NCBI GenBank assembly: GCA_964036195.1
Contig: OZ038453.1
Span: 26,684,352 to 26,748,351 of the forward strand
Reading direction: 5' to 3'
DNA length: 64,000 nucleotides
From: Sphaerolaimus hirsutus
Lineage: Eukaryota; Nematoda; Chromadorea; Monhysterida; Sphaerolaimidae
In this document: piece after piece, positions 24,421 through 35,854 of the stretch
Position numbering within the stretch: position 1 is the first letter of the stretch
How the letters are laid out: every line of letters starts with the position of its first letter
The notes under the pieces: model-generated
What the model saw: only the letters and a program-made list of their open reading frames with translations
Told to the model about the DNA's origin: nothing
The model's database searches: none
Made by a program: the position numbers and the translations under genes

Positions 24421-24750
24421 TCTCGCATAGGTCGCGCTTTTGTATATAGTCAGGTGGTCACTTTTTTAGTGTTCACTGCCTACAACCGAAACCATGAGGG
24501 CAGCGACAAGAAATAAATGCATGCAGGAGCGGACAAAAGCGCGAGCAATGTGCCCAACAAAATCAACAAAAAAGCGAGTTGGCCGACGGCCAAGAAATGA
24601 CGAAATCGTGATTTCCGTGCCAAAATCGATGTGATATACGTCATATTGCAATATCGGCGACGTTAAAGGCGTGATTTTACGAACCGCCTTGCTCACGGTG
24701 CTTGTGCGTGGATGCGGCTGCACTTGAAAAAATCTATCGGGCGTACGTAC

Positions 24751-25486
24751 CAGAGTTGTACAAATACTGGTATTTTTGGAAAACGTAAACGTAAACATAA
24801 ATACCTTTTCGAAATCAAAAGTATAAATACTAAAACGTAAGGTATTTTTAAAATACCGGGGAAAACGTAAAATAAAACGTAAACGTAAATATTATATCAA
24901 GTGTATTTTATACATATATTTAGAATGATGGGATCGGGATATTGAATTGGGATTGGAGTTGACATTTTGCGTTGTTGTCAACTACTGGGTGTAGGGGCCA
25001 TAAGGTGCCAAATCCGTAAAAGGAAAACTAAAAAATTATGAGTGAGAAGTAATGCCAAGTTGAATGGCAAGTAAAAATTGAAAGAAAAGTTTATTTGTAA
25101 GTGAAATGACAAGTTAAAAGACAAATGGTCAGTCATGAGAAAACCCTAAAAATGTTTTTGACTTTTTTTGCATTTCAGTTCTCCCTCACAAAAATACTTT
25201 CCTTCTACTTTTTACTTTTCACTTGCAAATTGGTGTTTGAGTTCTCCGATTGCGGCATTAGAACTCCTCAACATTAGAACATGTTGAACTCATCATATAC
25301 TATATTTGTCAAACAATACGGTTCCGTGTAGCATATTTTTACGTTTTCTCTGGTACCCGGGTAATTGTGCCAGGAAAACGTAACAAAGCGTAACGGTATT
25401 TTTGGAAAGCGTAAACGTAAACGTAAGTATAAATACCCGAATAACCGGGTATTTCGGGTAAACGTAAATACGTTTTCGCAACTCTG
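24751..25486. mobile_element. hAT-type element (CAGAGTTGTA ends) with perfect 8-bp TSD
   Basis: CAGAGTTGTACAAATAC...CGCAACTCTG is flanked by GTACGTAC on both sides (24743-24750 and 25487-25494). The interior is built of AAACGTAAACGTAAA words. It is in the same family as 18359-19171 and 29917-31158. Confidence 0.88.
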
Positions 25487-25724
25487 GTACGTACGCCTTG
25501 AAAAATCTTGTCCAAGGGCACCATAGCGTCTTTCAGAAAGTGGGCGCCAGGCGTCATGGAAAAAGGGCCTGGATCACAAACCGCGGCTGTTGTTTCATCT
25601 ACGTCGTCATTGCACTCAAATTGGGGATATTTCAAAGGGGTTTATAAATTCATAGTGGCCATTTTGAGTGGGGTATTCCGACGGAATACGGCATCTTCAT
25701 CCGCATTGGTTTCCGCTGAACACG

Positions 25725-26019
25725 CACAGCAAAAGATGGATCCGTGAAGCGTGTGGAAGCGGGTTGGATGCGCGTGAAGCGGCGCGCTTCCACACGCTTC
25801 CACCAACATCACGAAAATCTAGGTGAAGTGTCTTCCACACGCTTCCCGAACATATACATGTGTGTGGGAGCGCCTAATCAGAAAGCGTGAAGTGCCTTCA
25901 CGCAGATTTTCGTGATGTGCGTGGAAGCGCCTGCATGCTTGGTGAAGCGTCGGGAAGAATCGGCGTGAAGTCACTTCCCGACGCTTCACCGCGCATCCAC
26001 ACACCCATTTTTTGCTGTG
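25725..26019. mobile_element. CACAGCAAAA-ended MITE with GTGAAGCG repeats
   Basis: CACAGCAAAAGATGGAT at the left and ACCCATTTTTTGCTGTG at the right. The interior alternates GTGAAGCG/CGCTTCAC words, so it can fold extensively. Relatives are at 33428-33725 (GTGAAGTG version) and 37629-37932. Confidence 0.8.
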
Positions 26020-26155
26020 ACGATAAACATCTATTTCCGCGTAAGCTTTTTATTGCGTTATTCCGCACACAATCGAATAAAGCTTAGCCCTCGACATAAA
26101 GTCAGGCGAATTATTTTGGCTGACAATATTACATCCACATAAGTACGTACGCATT

Positions 26156-28782
26156 ATGATGCATCGGTTGCACGTGTTGGTGCTGTGTTTGTTGGCGGCG
26201 GGCGGCCGGGCTATGCCCTGCGACGGGCACCACGTCTGCTTGGGCGAGAAGTATTGCAGGGTGGTCGGTTTTTTGGGTGTCACATTCACATACCCCGCTT
26301 GTTTCGATGGCTCTGCGCCACTCATTTACTACCAGTGATCTTGGATTTTCGAAAGCACTTGAACGCCTTTGAACGCATTTGAACCTGTCACAATGAGCTG
26401 TCTGTCCTCGGAAAAAAGGTCCCAAGCGCCAAGGGCGCCATTCACGAACTGGGCCAAGCGCCAATGGCGTCACAGAAAAGGGCACCAAGCACCAATGGCG
26501 CCATGCTGTGGCGACGTTTGGCGCCCTCAAATGGCGCCAGCGACATGGCGCTATTCCATCACTACTTACTTGTTACGTATGTTCAGTTCAACACTGCATT
26601 TTTCCGCAAAATTGCTCTCCCCGAGGTTACGGTTTGTAGAGATTACCGTATTTCTTCTAATAGGAGAGCGCTGTTCTATTTTTCTCGTCAACTTTTTTTA
26701 CCTGTCGTTCTATTGGAGGTGCCGTTCTATTGGAGGCTGCCATTCTATTTTTTTCACCAATTTATATCACATATTTCTTATTTCAACATACCGTATTTCC
26801 TCGAAATACCCCTGGGGGGTTTATTTTTTCACAGTGAGAATTTTGAGGGGGGGTTAAACGAGGTGGGGAGGGGTATTTCGAGGGGGGGGGGGGTTATTAT
26901 TTCGCCAGAAATTTTTTGAAATCCCAGCACTAAAATGTCGTCTGAAACGTATGCAGACGTCGAAAAATGCAACAAATATCGCCATTTATAAGACTCTAAA
27001 GACATTTATAAGTGTGTAGACGTACAAACGTAAAGAATTTATAAGACGTACAAACACTGTTCTCACATAACAGAGTCATTGTTTTTAACGTGTGTTCTGC
27101 ATTGCCCGGATGACAAACCGCAGCCTTTGTCATTTACGTTCTCTATACACTAAATTTGGGGGGGGGGTATTTCGAGCGGGGGGTTTATAAGTTCATAGTG
27201 TCCATTTTGAGGGGGGTATTTCGAGGAAATACGGTAGCCTTAGTTTGAGTGATATTTTAATATATCAGAGCCATGGTTGGTTTTAGTAAAATTCTTTTTA
27301 CTAAAATTGTATTTTATTTTTATTAAAATTGTATTTTATTTTTATTTTATTCATGTTTCAGTTTATTTTATTTTATTCTGAAATGTCATTAATAAAATAA
27401 AATGAAACCATTTTACAAAAATTTTACAAATATTTTACACAATTTTTACAAAAAATCGGAAATCTTGGATGCAAGGACATAAAACAATGTGCATGCTGGA
27501 AGCATGCAGATGAATACAAAAAAAAAATTATGTAATTTTTTGACACAAGGTGAGGTAGGCATTTTGTATTTTGACCCTCAGGAGGTCCTCCTGGATATAT
27601 GCATCTAATTGCTCCTCCCAAGGGAAGATACCTAAAATTTTGTATTTTTTTTTTGGGTGGGGGGAGGGCTTGCGGGGTTCAATATATAGGCTTGTTCAAG
27701 GTATGGAACGAAGAAAATGGGAAACAAATCACATAAATTAGTGATCTTTAAGGTGAAAATATATTACCAAATGTGAAAATTTGCAATTTTGAGCAACGAT
27801 ATGTTTCAATCACAACAATGAAAGATACAACAAGGCACTAGTTCTGCGAATTGGCAGCTAGGAACTTAAGCAACATGATAGAAAACTTTCTATAGAATTT
27901 AACGGACACTCGAGTTTTTGTAAAATTTTACTAAAATTGTACAAAAATTCGAATTATTGTACAATTTTACTAAAATTTTACAAAAATTCGAATTTTAGTA
28001 AAATTGTATTTTTATTTTATTAATTTTCCATTTTATTTTATTTTATTTTATTCTCTAATTTTCCATTTTATTTTTATTTTATTTTTATTTTTTTCTGAGA
28101 TTTTGCCAACCCTGATCAGAGCATCAATTTGAAATGTCACACCTAAATATTTGGATGCTTTGAACATTTTCTCCATCCATTTTTGATATAATTTCGTGTT
28201 TTGGCACACTCCCAACACAATTTCTACATGCCGTTCTATTGGAGGTGCCGTTCAATTGGAGGCTGCCGTTCTATTGTTTTCGTGAGTGCAAAATTGTGCC
28301 AAAAACCTGCCGTTCTATTGGAGGTGACGTTCGATTGGAGGTATGCCGTTCTATTAGAAGAAACACGGTACTAATTGCGGGATTGCGTTAATTATAATTT
28401 CTCATAATTGGACATTTTCTCAACGCTCAGTGTAGAGTGCAAAATGGTTTTCGCGCAGACCGTAGCGCTGGACGGAAAGTATTCGGAACGGAGCACTTAC
28501 ACCGTTGAATGCGCGCACGAGCCCCTGGGCTGGGGCATGCAGCTCAAGTCCGCCGTGGGCTACATCTACACGTGCCAGTACGGGGCCGCCTCTGGCATCG
28601 CCTGCTCCTGCGACAGGGACGACTGTGCCAAAATGGACTACTTGAACACGGCTTTTTCTGCCGTGTTTGAACGCGCCGCCGACGACAGTATACAGCCAGG
28701 TGTAAACGGGAAAGTCTGCGCTGGTAGCGTGACATCGGTGAGCAGCAGATCCGCGGCATTTCCAACGATCTGTGCAATCACG
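26156..28782 (+). CDS. First two exons of a secreted or surface Cys-rich protein (26156-26250, 28431-28782)
   Basis: Exon 1 (95 nt) starts at one of two consecutive ATGs and encodes a signal peptide (MMHRLHVLVLCLLAAGGRA) followed by MPCDGHHVCLGE. The donor GTATTG gives phase 2. Exon 2 (352 nt) starts after an AG in phase 2, encodes a Cys-rich segment (CQYGAASGIACSCDRDDC) and ends at a good donor ACG/GTGAGC in phase 0. Joining them aligns the PCDxxxxC pattern with the first exon of the minus-strand gene at 60279, which supports the splice. The 2.2-kb intron carries several transposons. The next exon was not found with confidence. The family is not recognised. Confidence 0.5.
26420..26575. mobile_element. 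GGCGCC-rich hAT fragment
   Basis: It ends GCGCTATTCCATCACTAC, the TAGTGATGG-family right end, and is preceded by GGCGCC/GCGCCAAGG words. The left end is not intact. Confidence 0.6.
26791..27234. mobile_element. CCGTATT-family MITE, well preserved
   Basis: CCGTATTTCCTCGAAATACC and its inverse are flanked by TA at 26789-26790 and 27235-27236. The interior is nearly identical to 12233-12691, including long G-runs. Two near-identical copies 14 kb apart imply recent spread. A TTCTAATAG-type relic lies immediately to the left (26647-26790). Confidence 0.88.
27272..28114. mobile_element. AT-rich hAT-like element with perfect 8-bp TSD
   Basis: It is flanked by ATCAGAGC at 27264-27271 and 28115-28122. 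The right end TTTTGCCAACCCTG matches 16377. The left end CATGGTTGG is diverged. The interior is ATTTTATTTTA repeats and short TTTTACAAAA palindromes. Confidence 0.82.
28210..28372. mobile_element. TTCTAATAG-family MITE fragment
   Basis: Repeated CCGTTCTATTGGAGGTGCC blocks end with ATTAGAAGAAACACGGTA, the CCGTGTTTCTTCTAAT end in inverse. The left end is missing. Confidence 0.6.
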
Positions 28783-28981
28783 GTGAGCCCTCCCATGCAG
28801 TTGTGCAGTTTGCATCGAGTCGAGTGAAAGTAGAGTGTGTTCACACAGTTGAAGTGTGATGACAGTCACAAAAACATGAGAAACTTATGTTACTCAAATT
28901 ATAAGTTACGTATTCACAAGGATTGTGGATAATTATAAATACCAGGGTTTGTTTAATGCTGGTATGTTTGGATAGTGTAAG

Positions 28982-29907
28982 TAGTGATGGAAAAGCGCCA
29001 GAAAAAATGGCGCCAGGCGCCAAGGGCGCCATGGCGCCATTCGGAAAGTGGGCGCCAAGCGCCAAGGGCGCCACAGAAAAAGGGCGCCAGGCGCCAAGGG
29101 CGCCATGGCGCCATTCAGAAAGTGGGCGCCACGGAAAGAGGGCGCCAAGCGCCAAGGGCGCCATGGCGCCATTTGGAAAATAGGGCGCCAGGCGCCAAGG
29201 GCGCCAGGATAAAAACGTGGCTACAACACCATGCGTGTGCTAAAAATGTTTCTACGGCACCATTGTACGCGCATTCACTTCTTTATTCGCGTTCTCCAGG
29301 ATGTAATGAACAAAAACAAAGCTAGCAACAAAATTTTTTTGAATAAAATCCACATGACGACGAATTCAAACGCAATGGAAATTGTCATTTGACAACAATC
29401 CATTCATTACAAATAGACCTTTCCAAACAATCTTTCCTAATTGCAACGATTTAAATCCGTTTATTTCTGATTTTGCAAGTTAGACGGTCCATCATTCTTG
29501 TCGTTTGATCCGTCAGACAGATCTGGTGAACCGTTGAAACGAAAGATTTCCACCCACTCACACCACTCCGTCCATTTTTCTGGCGCATTTAGATTATCCA
29601 CGGATGCGTTTTTCATTTTTTTTTCGTTTACACAGCACTCACCGTGAAACCCTGCTGGCGCCTTTTTGGCGCCCTTCTAAAGCAGGGCGCCAGGCGCCAA
29701 GGGCGCCACGGAAAAAGGGCGCCACGGAAAAAGGGCGCCACGGAAAAAGGGCGCCAAGCGCCAAGGGCGCCATGGCGCCTTTCAGAATGTGGGCGCCAGG
29801 CGCCAAGGGCGCCACAGAAAAAGGGCGCCAAGCGCCAATGGCGCCATGGCGCGGCGCCCTTTGGCGCCCTCAAATGGCGCCAGCGCCATGGCGCCATTCC
29901 ATCACTA
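28982..29907. mobile_element. Non-autonomous hAT-type element with GGCGCC-rich ends
   Basis: TAGTGATGGAAAAGCGCC...GGCGCCATTCCATCACTA with a perfect AGTGTAAG duplication (28974-28981 and 29908-29915). It is 926 bp, in inverted orientation relative to the copy at 9629-10364, with a shared interior (GGATGCGTTTTTCATTT, TTGTCATTTGACAACAATCC). No transposase. Confidence 0.92.
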
Positions 29908-29916
29908 AGTGTAAGC

Positions 29917-31158
29917 CAGAGTTGTTATAAGTACTGAACTTTTTCAAAAGTACCCGTACCCATAAATACTTACATTTTCACCACGCTCAAAAAATACCTG
30001 GGTAAAATACTTTTTTTTTACCCAGTACTTGGGTAAAATAACGTAAAAGTATTTTATCACGTATTTTCGAGTAAATTGAGTATTTTTGAGTAAATTGAGT
30101 ATTTTTATTTTAGCTACATGGCTCACATCTTTTGGCTTGCATTCTAAGAAAGAAGTAAATAGGTATGGGGAGTTCCATTTTAAAAGTTCACAAGCGCCAA
30201 ATCCAGAAAAATTTGAGTGATCCAGAGTTAAGCGTGGATTTGACCTCCACGTATAGTTTTTCACATTTTAGAAAAAAAAGCGTTATAGTCCATTTTGTTC
30301 CCGAGATACAGTGGTACCGTTTTTCAGAAAAATCACAATTTTCACATAGAAAGTGCACATGTGACATATCCATCTCAGATCCCCTATGAAAAACAGGACT
30401 TTCATTTCGTAAGTGCACATATCCAAAAAATAGTTTCATTTTCAAAAATGCACGCGTGCTTCGGCGCGGCCGTGAAGAGCTGGCCGGAATTCCCATACAA
30501 AAAAAGTTTCATTTCCAAAAATGCATACGTGAATTTCCAAATCTATTTTGCACTATAAATCAAATATGCGTGCATATATTGATCTGAAAATTTAGGTAGA
30601 GGTACTTTTAGACACGGGCTTTGCAGTGATGTGATTCGTTTTATCCTACGATGCACCGTTAACAAGTTATTTCACATTTAATTTCAAATGTTCAGATTTG
30701 TTCTCAGTTTTGGGTGACTTACAAAATCTCACATAACTCCCTCAATATTTCCCGGCCAACAAAATTTGTGATTACAAAAATTGTAGAGAAATGTCGGATC
30801 TATCTGAAAAGTGCAGGGCAAGCGTCGTCCCCCAAACATAGCGCCGTCGGGCCAGCGTCAAACTTTAAAATGCGATTTTGGAAAATCGAAAAACTTGGGT
30901 ATATGCATTTTTAGAATGAAACTCGCCATATGAAGTACATATTTATATATGAATGCAAGCATAGATATAGTCACTTTTTTGCATTTTGTATGCTTCAATT
31001 GAATTTTCTGAAATACTCAAAGTATCCAGTACTTGTGAAAAAATACTGGGTACAATGGGTACTGGTACAATTGAAGTACTGTACCCATGGGTATTTACTC
31101 AGTATATGCTGTTTTACACATATTTTAGAGGCAAAGTAAATACCCAATATCAACTCTG
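29917..31158. mobile_element. hAT-type element (CAGAGTTGTTA ends) inserted next to the previous element's TSD
   Basis: CAGAGTTGTTATAAG...TCAACTCTG is flanked by GTGTAAGC at 29909-29916 and 31159-31166. Its left duplication overlaps seven bases of the duplication of the 28982-29907 element. It therefore inserted into that duplication afterwards. The interior 30182-30550 is shared with 61620-61790 and 62214-62400, so the element itself holds another dispersed repeat. Confidence 0.85.
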
Positions 31159-31179
31159 GTGTAAGCATGAACGAATCAT

Positions 31180-31620
31180 CTACTTCTGTATGTCGGTAAA
31201 GACCAAAATGAAAAAAATTGAGTTAGGAGCAGATTTGATATAAGTGATAAATTACCGAAATATATGGCACCATTCCCAAGATACAGAGGTCAGAGGCACT
31301 GATTTTTGAAGAAAAAACACAATAATTATCCAAATGTCGGTATCTCCACCTTGAAATTGATGAAATTTCGCTTGAATGTGGTATCTCCAAAAAAACTCAA
31401 CTCTCGTTTCACTTGGTATCTCCACTGCCAGAAATATATTTCAGAATTATGGTATAGATTTGCAAGCATTTGTCAAAATCCCAATATAAAATGAGAAAAA
31501 TCATCATGATTACGGTATAGATATTTGAACACGTTTTTTGAAAAATCACATGAATGTTGGTATCACCAAAAAAATCATTGTTCGAATGTCAGTGTCTCCA
31601 CTCATACTCATTTTCAAAAA
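31180..31620. repeat. Dispersed repeat with GGTATCTCCA/TGTCGGTA motifs
   Basis: Inverse copy of the family at 7030-7520; both share the block TTGAGTTAGG plus GGTCTTTACCGACA-type sequence. No coding potential. Confidence 0.65.
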
Positions 31621-31660
31621 AAGTTGCTGAAAAGTGCCCCGATTTTGTATAACACTCCTG

Positions 31661-31890
31661 GTGCCGGTTCCGCAAGTGGAAAAGTTAAGAGTTAAAACTC
31701 AAGAGTTGAGTAAAATGATAAATGATAAGTTAAGAGTAAAGTTAAAAGTTAAGAGTTGAGTAAAATCATTTGTCGTTTTACTCAACTCTTAACTCTTAAG
31801 TTTACTCATAACTTGTCATTTGTCATTTTACTCAACTCTTAAGTTTTAACTCTTAACTTTTCCACTTGCGGAACTGGCCCCTGGGGTTAG
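31661..31890 (+). mobile_element. Introner-like hairpin element, begins GT and ends AG
   Basis: It starts GTGCCGGTTCCGCAAGTGG and ends CCACTTGCGGAACTGGC followed by CCCTGGGGTTAG. The middle is an almost perfect hairpin of AAGTTAAGAGTT repeats. The ends match the intron at 35976-37034 (GTGCCAGTTCCGCAAATTGC). Flanking exon frames are not clear here. Confidence 0.6.
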
Positions 31891-31989
31891 GGGGAGAATT
31901 ACAGTAATCTGACTGTTTCCTGCTGTAGAATTGTCTGCTAATAAGATACTTGAGTTTGGGCATCATTCAACACATGTAAAGCCAACAAA

Positions 31990-32860
31990 TGAAATACCAA
32001 ATTTCCTCGAAATCCCTCCCCCCTCTCAAAATAGCCCCCTCAAAATGGACACTAGGAACTTATAACCCCCCCCCCCCCTCGAAATACCCCCAATTTCATT
32101 GTATAGAGAAAGTAGATGACAAAAACTCCGGGAAACGCAGAACACACGCGAAAAACAATGGCTGTGTTATGTTACAACAGGGTTTATACTGTCTACGTAG
32201 TTACATACAGTATTTCCTCGAAATACACCCACTTGAATTAACCCCCAGAGTTTTTCGAGCTGAGGAAAAAATACCCCCCCCCCCCTCGAAATACCCCCAG
32301 GGTTTTTATGAGCTGAGGAAAAAATACCCCCCCCCCCCGAAATACCCCGTCTGGTAAATGGTACATCATGTAAATAAAGTACATGATGAGTATCGATGTA
32401 TATCTGCATCGCAGCTACACATAGACTAGCGTGTACCTATCTACGTTGATATGTATGAAAATATCATGTGAGGTCACCTTTATCACTGTTTTGGGTACGT
32501 CAAAGCCCATTCTTTACTACCACACTTAACGAAAATTTCTAGCGAAATAATAAACCCCCTCTCGAAATACCCCCTCAAAATTTCCACTCTGAAAAAAGAA
32601 AAACCACCTGGGGCCTGGGGGTATTTCGAGGAAATACTGTAACTCTATAGAGTATTATAAATGGCAGTTTTTGTTGCATTTTTCGACATCTGTGTATGTT
32701 ACAAACAACAATTTAGTACTGGGATTTCAAAAAATTTCTGGCGAAATAATAACCCCCCCCCCCCAAGAAATACCCCCTTGTTTAACCCCCTCTCAAAATT
32801 TCCACTCTGAAAAAATAAACTCCCCGTGGGGTGATTCGAGGAAATACAGTACCTTGCGGC
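31990..32860. mobile_element. Cluster of CCGTATT-family copies, C-rich strand
   Basis: Several ends in a row (AATTTCCTCGAAATCCC near 31998, CAGTATTTCCTCGAAATAC near 32209, CGAGGAAATACTGTA near 32626, CGAGGAAATACAGTA near 32838) with C-runs of 9-12. It looks like two or three overlapping or nested elements. Confidence 0.65.
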
Positions 32861-33427
32861 TTGCATGTGGTCTGGAAATGATGCTTGCATGAATTTTTTT
32901 TGAAAATTATGTTAAAAAGTTAGCATAAAAAGATGTTTTTGGACATGATGCAATGATGCACCCTGCGCCAGATTTAATTCTCCCTACAGATTTTGTAGTA
33001 TAGGGCATCCGCCCGATAGATTTTCAACGTTCCCCCAGGTCGACGCACATGCACCGAGAGCAATGCAGTTCGTGAAATACAGGAAAGTTTACATCGACGT
33101 CGCCCATATTGCAATTAGCATTCAAAAAAATCACCGATTTTTTGGAAAATATATGTAAATATATCACTCCAATATTGGAAAAAATATAAATATATATAAA
33201 TCACTCTAGGTCTCCAGAAAATATAATTAAATTACTGAAAAAATAACTCTAAGCTCGAAAAAAATCTCAAAAAATCACTTGAGCTTTATTTCAATTTCAA
33301 GCAATATTCTGGGCTTTATTTACCATTTGCAAGCTCAAAAAATGTACTCTAAGGTACCACAGTACATTTATTATCATTCCACAAGCAGTATTCATTTATA
33401 CAGTATTTTACAAGTGAAAACAACAAG

Positions 33428-33725
33428 CACAGCAAAAAATGGGTTCGTGAAGTGTGTGGAAGTGCGCTCTGTGAAGGCACTTCCACTCACTGCCACACAC
33501 TTCACAAAGTTTTCGGTGAAGTGTCTTCCACTCACTTCACCTAGCTTCACGAAGACCGAAATTTGTGAAGTGCACTTCATGAACTTTTGCAGCATACTTT
33601 GCATGGTTCGTGAAGTGCGTGAAGCATCTGGGATGTAGTGAAGTGTCGTCACGCCGACATTGCGCATCTGCGTGAAGACACTTCAGGACACTTCACCGCG
33701 CATCACACACCCATTTTTTGCTGTG
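33428..33725. mobile_element. CACAGCAAAAAATGGG-ended MITE
   Basis: CACAGCAAAAAATGGGT and its inverse ACCCATTTTTTGCTGTG bound GTGAAGTG/CACTTCAC repeats. It lies inside the long-TIR element. Confidence 0.82.
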
Positions 33726-33870
33726 AAGCAAATATCACAGCAAAAATTCAACCTTCAGTTCAACCTCAATGAAAACTTCAAAAATATTTTGCACTGCAAA
33801 TATTTAGCTCTCAACCTATAGCGCCTGGTTGTGGCAATGGACGTTTTACTAAATAGGTGCTCATGCTCAG

Positions 33871-34920
33871 CACTTTTTCATTGGTGATGTGCTGTGAAAA
33901 CTCATTTTTGGGCACATGGCTATGTTTTGGCAAACATTGTGATGACACTAGTGGCTCTGGTGACACCATGGTGACAGTTTTCCACAGTTGTTCCCAATAT
34001 TTGACAACAGCCGACATTGTTGCATGTCACCAAGCATCGTCAGTTTTCAAAAATGGTAAACTGAGCATGCAATCACTGTAGAAAAATTTTGATCACATCA
34101 AATTGGTATTTTTTGATTTAAAGTCATGTTTTATTTCAGGAAAGTATGTTAAAAGATAGAGAGATGCTTTATACCTAAAACATAACCATAGAATTCATAG
34201 CAGGATGACATAAACAAAATGTTACTAAAACAGTTTACATTTTTGTCACATAAAAAATGAAAACTAATTGATAGTGATGTCACCATTTGCCATCATTTGA
34301 GTTTGAGTTGTGACCAAACTAGTGATTTGCCAACACCACCCACCAAAATTCATGCCATTTGTGAAAACTGAACATACTGTATTTCCACGAATTACAACCT
34401 ACGGGGTTTATTTTTTCAGAGTGGAAATTTTGAGGGGGGTCAAATGAGAGGGGGTCATCATTTTGCCAGAAATTTTTCAAATCCCATTACTAAATTGTTG
34501 TTTGAAATGTACACAAACGTCAAAAAAGGCAACAAAAACCGCAATTTATAACACTCTATGGACTTATATATGTATGTAGACAGTATATGACCAGTTCTAA
34601 CATCACACAGTCATTGTTTTTAACATGTGTTCTACGTTTCCCGGATCACAAACCACATTATGTTCTCTATTCAGTAAATTGGGGTGGGGTATTTTGAGGG
34701 GGGGACTATAAGTTCATAGTGCCCATTTTGAGGGGGTATTTTGCGACAGGGGGGGGGTTATAAGTTCATAGTACCCATTTTAGGGGGGTATTTCTCAACA
34801 GGGGGTATTTCAAGGGGGGGGGGGTATTTTGAGGAAATATGGTATATAGCATTCAGTAGTGGAAAACTTGATGGAAACATGTCACCATTTTTGGCTATTT
34901 CAGTTTTCAAAAAAGTCAGG
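33871..34920 (+). CDS. Two candidate exons upstream of the 35.9-41.5 kb gene (33871-34055, 34904-34920)
   Basis: 33871-34055 lies between CATGCTCAG and G/GTAAAC, phase 2 to 1, and encodes a Cys-containing module (GTWLCFGKHCDDTSG, later FHSCSQYL and VACHQ). Its CFGxxC resembles the CFGVMC of the exon at 37035. 34904-34920 is a 17-nt micro-exon between CTATTTCAG and AGG/GTGAAA, phase 1 to 0. It joins 34055 and 35855 in frame. Both lie inside the long-TIR element, so they may be captured or chance frames. Confidence 0.33.
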
Positions 34921-35854
34921 GTGAAACTAGTGTGTGTAGGCTAACAATATTTACCTGCTTCAAATACAATTTTAACCCAATAATGCTCTACATGAACAGA
35001 GAGATTTTCTGGCAAAAATCCCTGCAAATTTCTCTTGCAGAGATTGCATGTTTTAGTCATAAAGCGCAATCATTGCACCACAATGTATCAATTATGAGTG
35101 ATTTTCTCAGTGATTTTTTTTCAGATTTAAAAAATATATATAAATATATCACTCAGAATTTGGAAAAAATATAAATCACGGGTTATTTATATTTATTGTG
35201 ATTTTCGAAAATATAAATCACGGGTTATTTTTCGAATGCTAATTGCAATATGACGCGTTTTTCTTAGATTTTGGCCCGGAAATAACGATTTCGACATTTT
35301 TTGGCCGTCGGCAAACTTGTTCTTGTTTTTATTTTGTCGGGAATAACTCGCATAACTCGCGATTTTGTATTGTCCCGTTCGCACTTCTTAGTTTTCTCTG
35401 CCCTACAGCCGCGACATGAGGGCAGTGGAAATAAAGGAATGCCTGCACAAGCATACAAAATCGCGAGTTATGCGAGTAGCCCGCCCAACAAAATAAAAAC
35501 AAGAACGAGTTGGCCGACGGCCAAAAAATGTCGAAATCGTGATTTCCGGGCCAAAATCTAAGTAAAACGCGTCATATTGCAATATCGGCAACATCGATGT
35601 AAACTTTCCTGTATTTCACGAACTGCATTGCTCTCGGTGCGTGTGCGTCAACCTGGGGGAACGTTGAAAATCTATCGGGCGGATGCCCTAGGTATACTAC
35701 AAAATCTGTAGGGAGAATTAAATGTGGTCCCTTGACTCAAAATATTGGGTTTAGTCTGGCAAGAACCTCGAGTTCAGAGTCATGCCCATATTTCCCGATC
35801 GAGTTGAGTCAAATCTTCCATTTTCTCCCCCAATATGATTTGATGCATTTTCAG

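Larger units (their letters stand above)
32972..35723. mobile_element. Long-TIR element (~250-bp arms)
   Basis: ATTTAATTCTCCCTACAGAT at the left is mirrored by ATCTGTAGGGAGAATTAAAT at the right. The arms stay complementary through CATCCGCCCGATAGATTTTC, TGCAGTTCGTGAAATACAGG and CATATTGCAATTAGCATTC. Related sequence lies at 24480-24750. The interior contains a CACAGC MITE, a CCGTATT-like element (about 34373-34843) and two candidate exons. Confidence 0.75.

Noticed and set aside
30165-30560. Overlapping 74-102 codon frames near 30.2-30.5 kb
   Set aside because: They fall in a dispersed repeat also present at 61.6-62.4 kb with frame-breaking differences.
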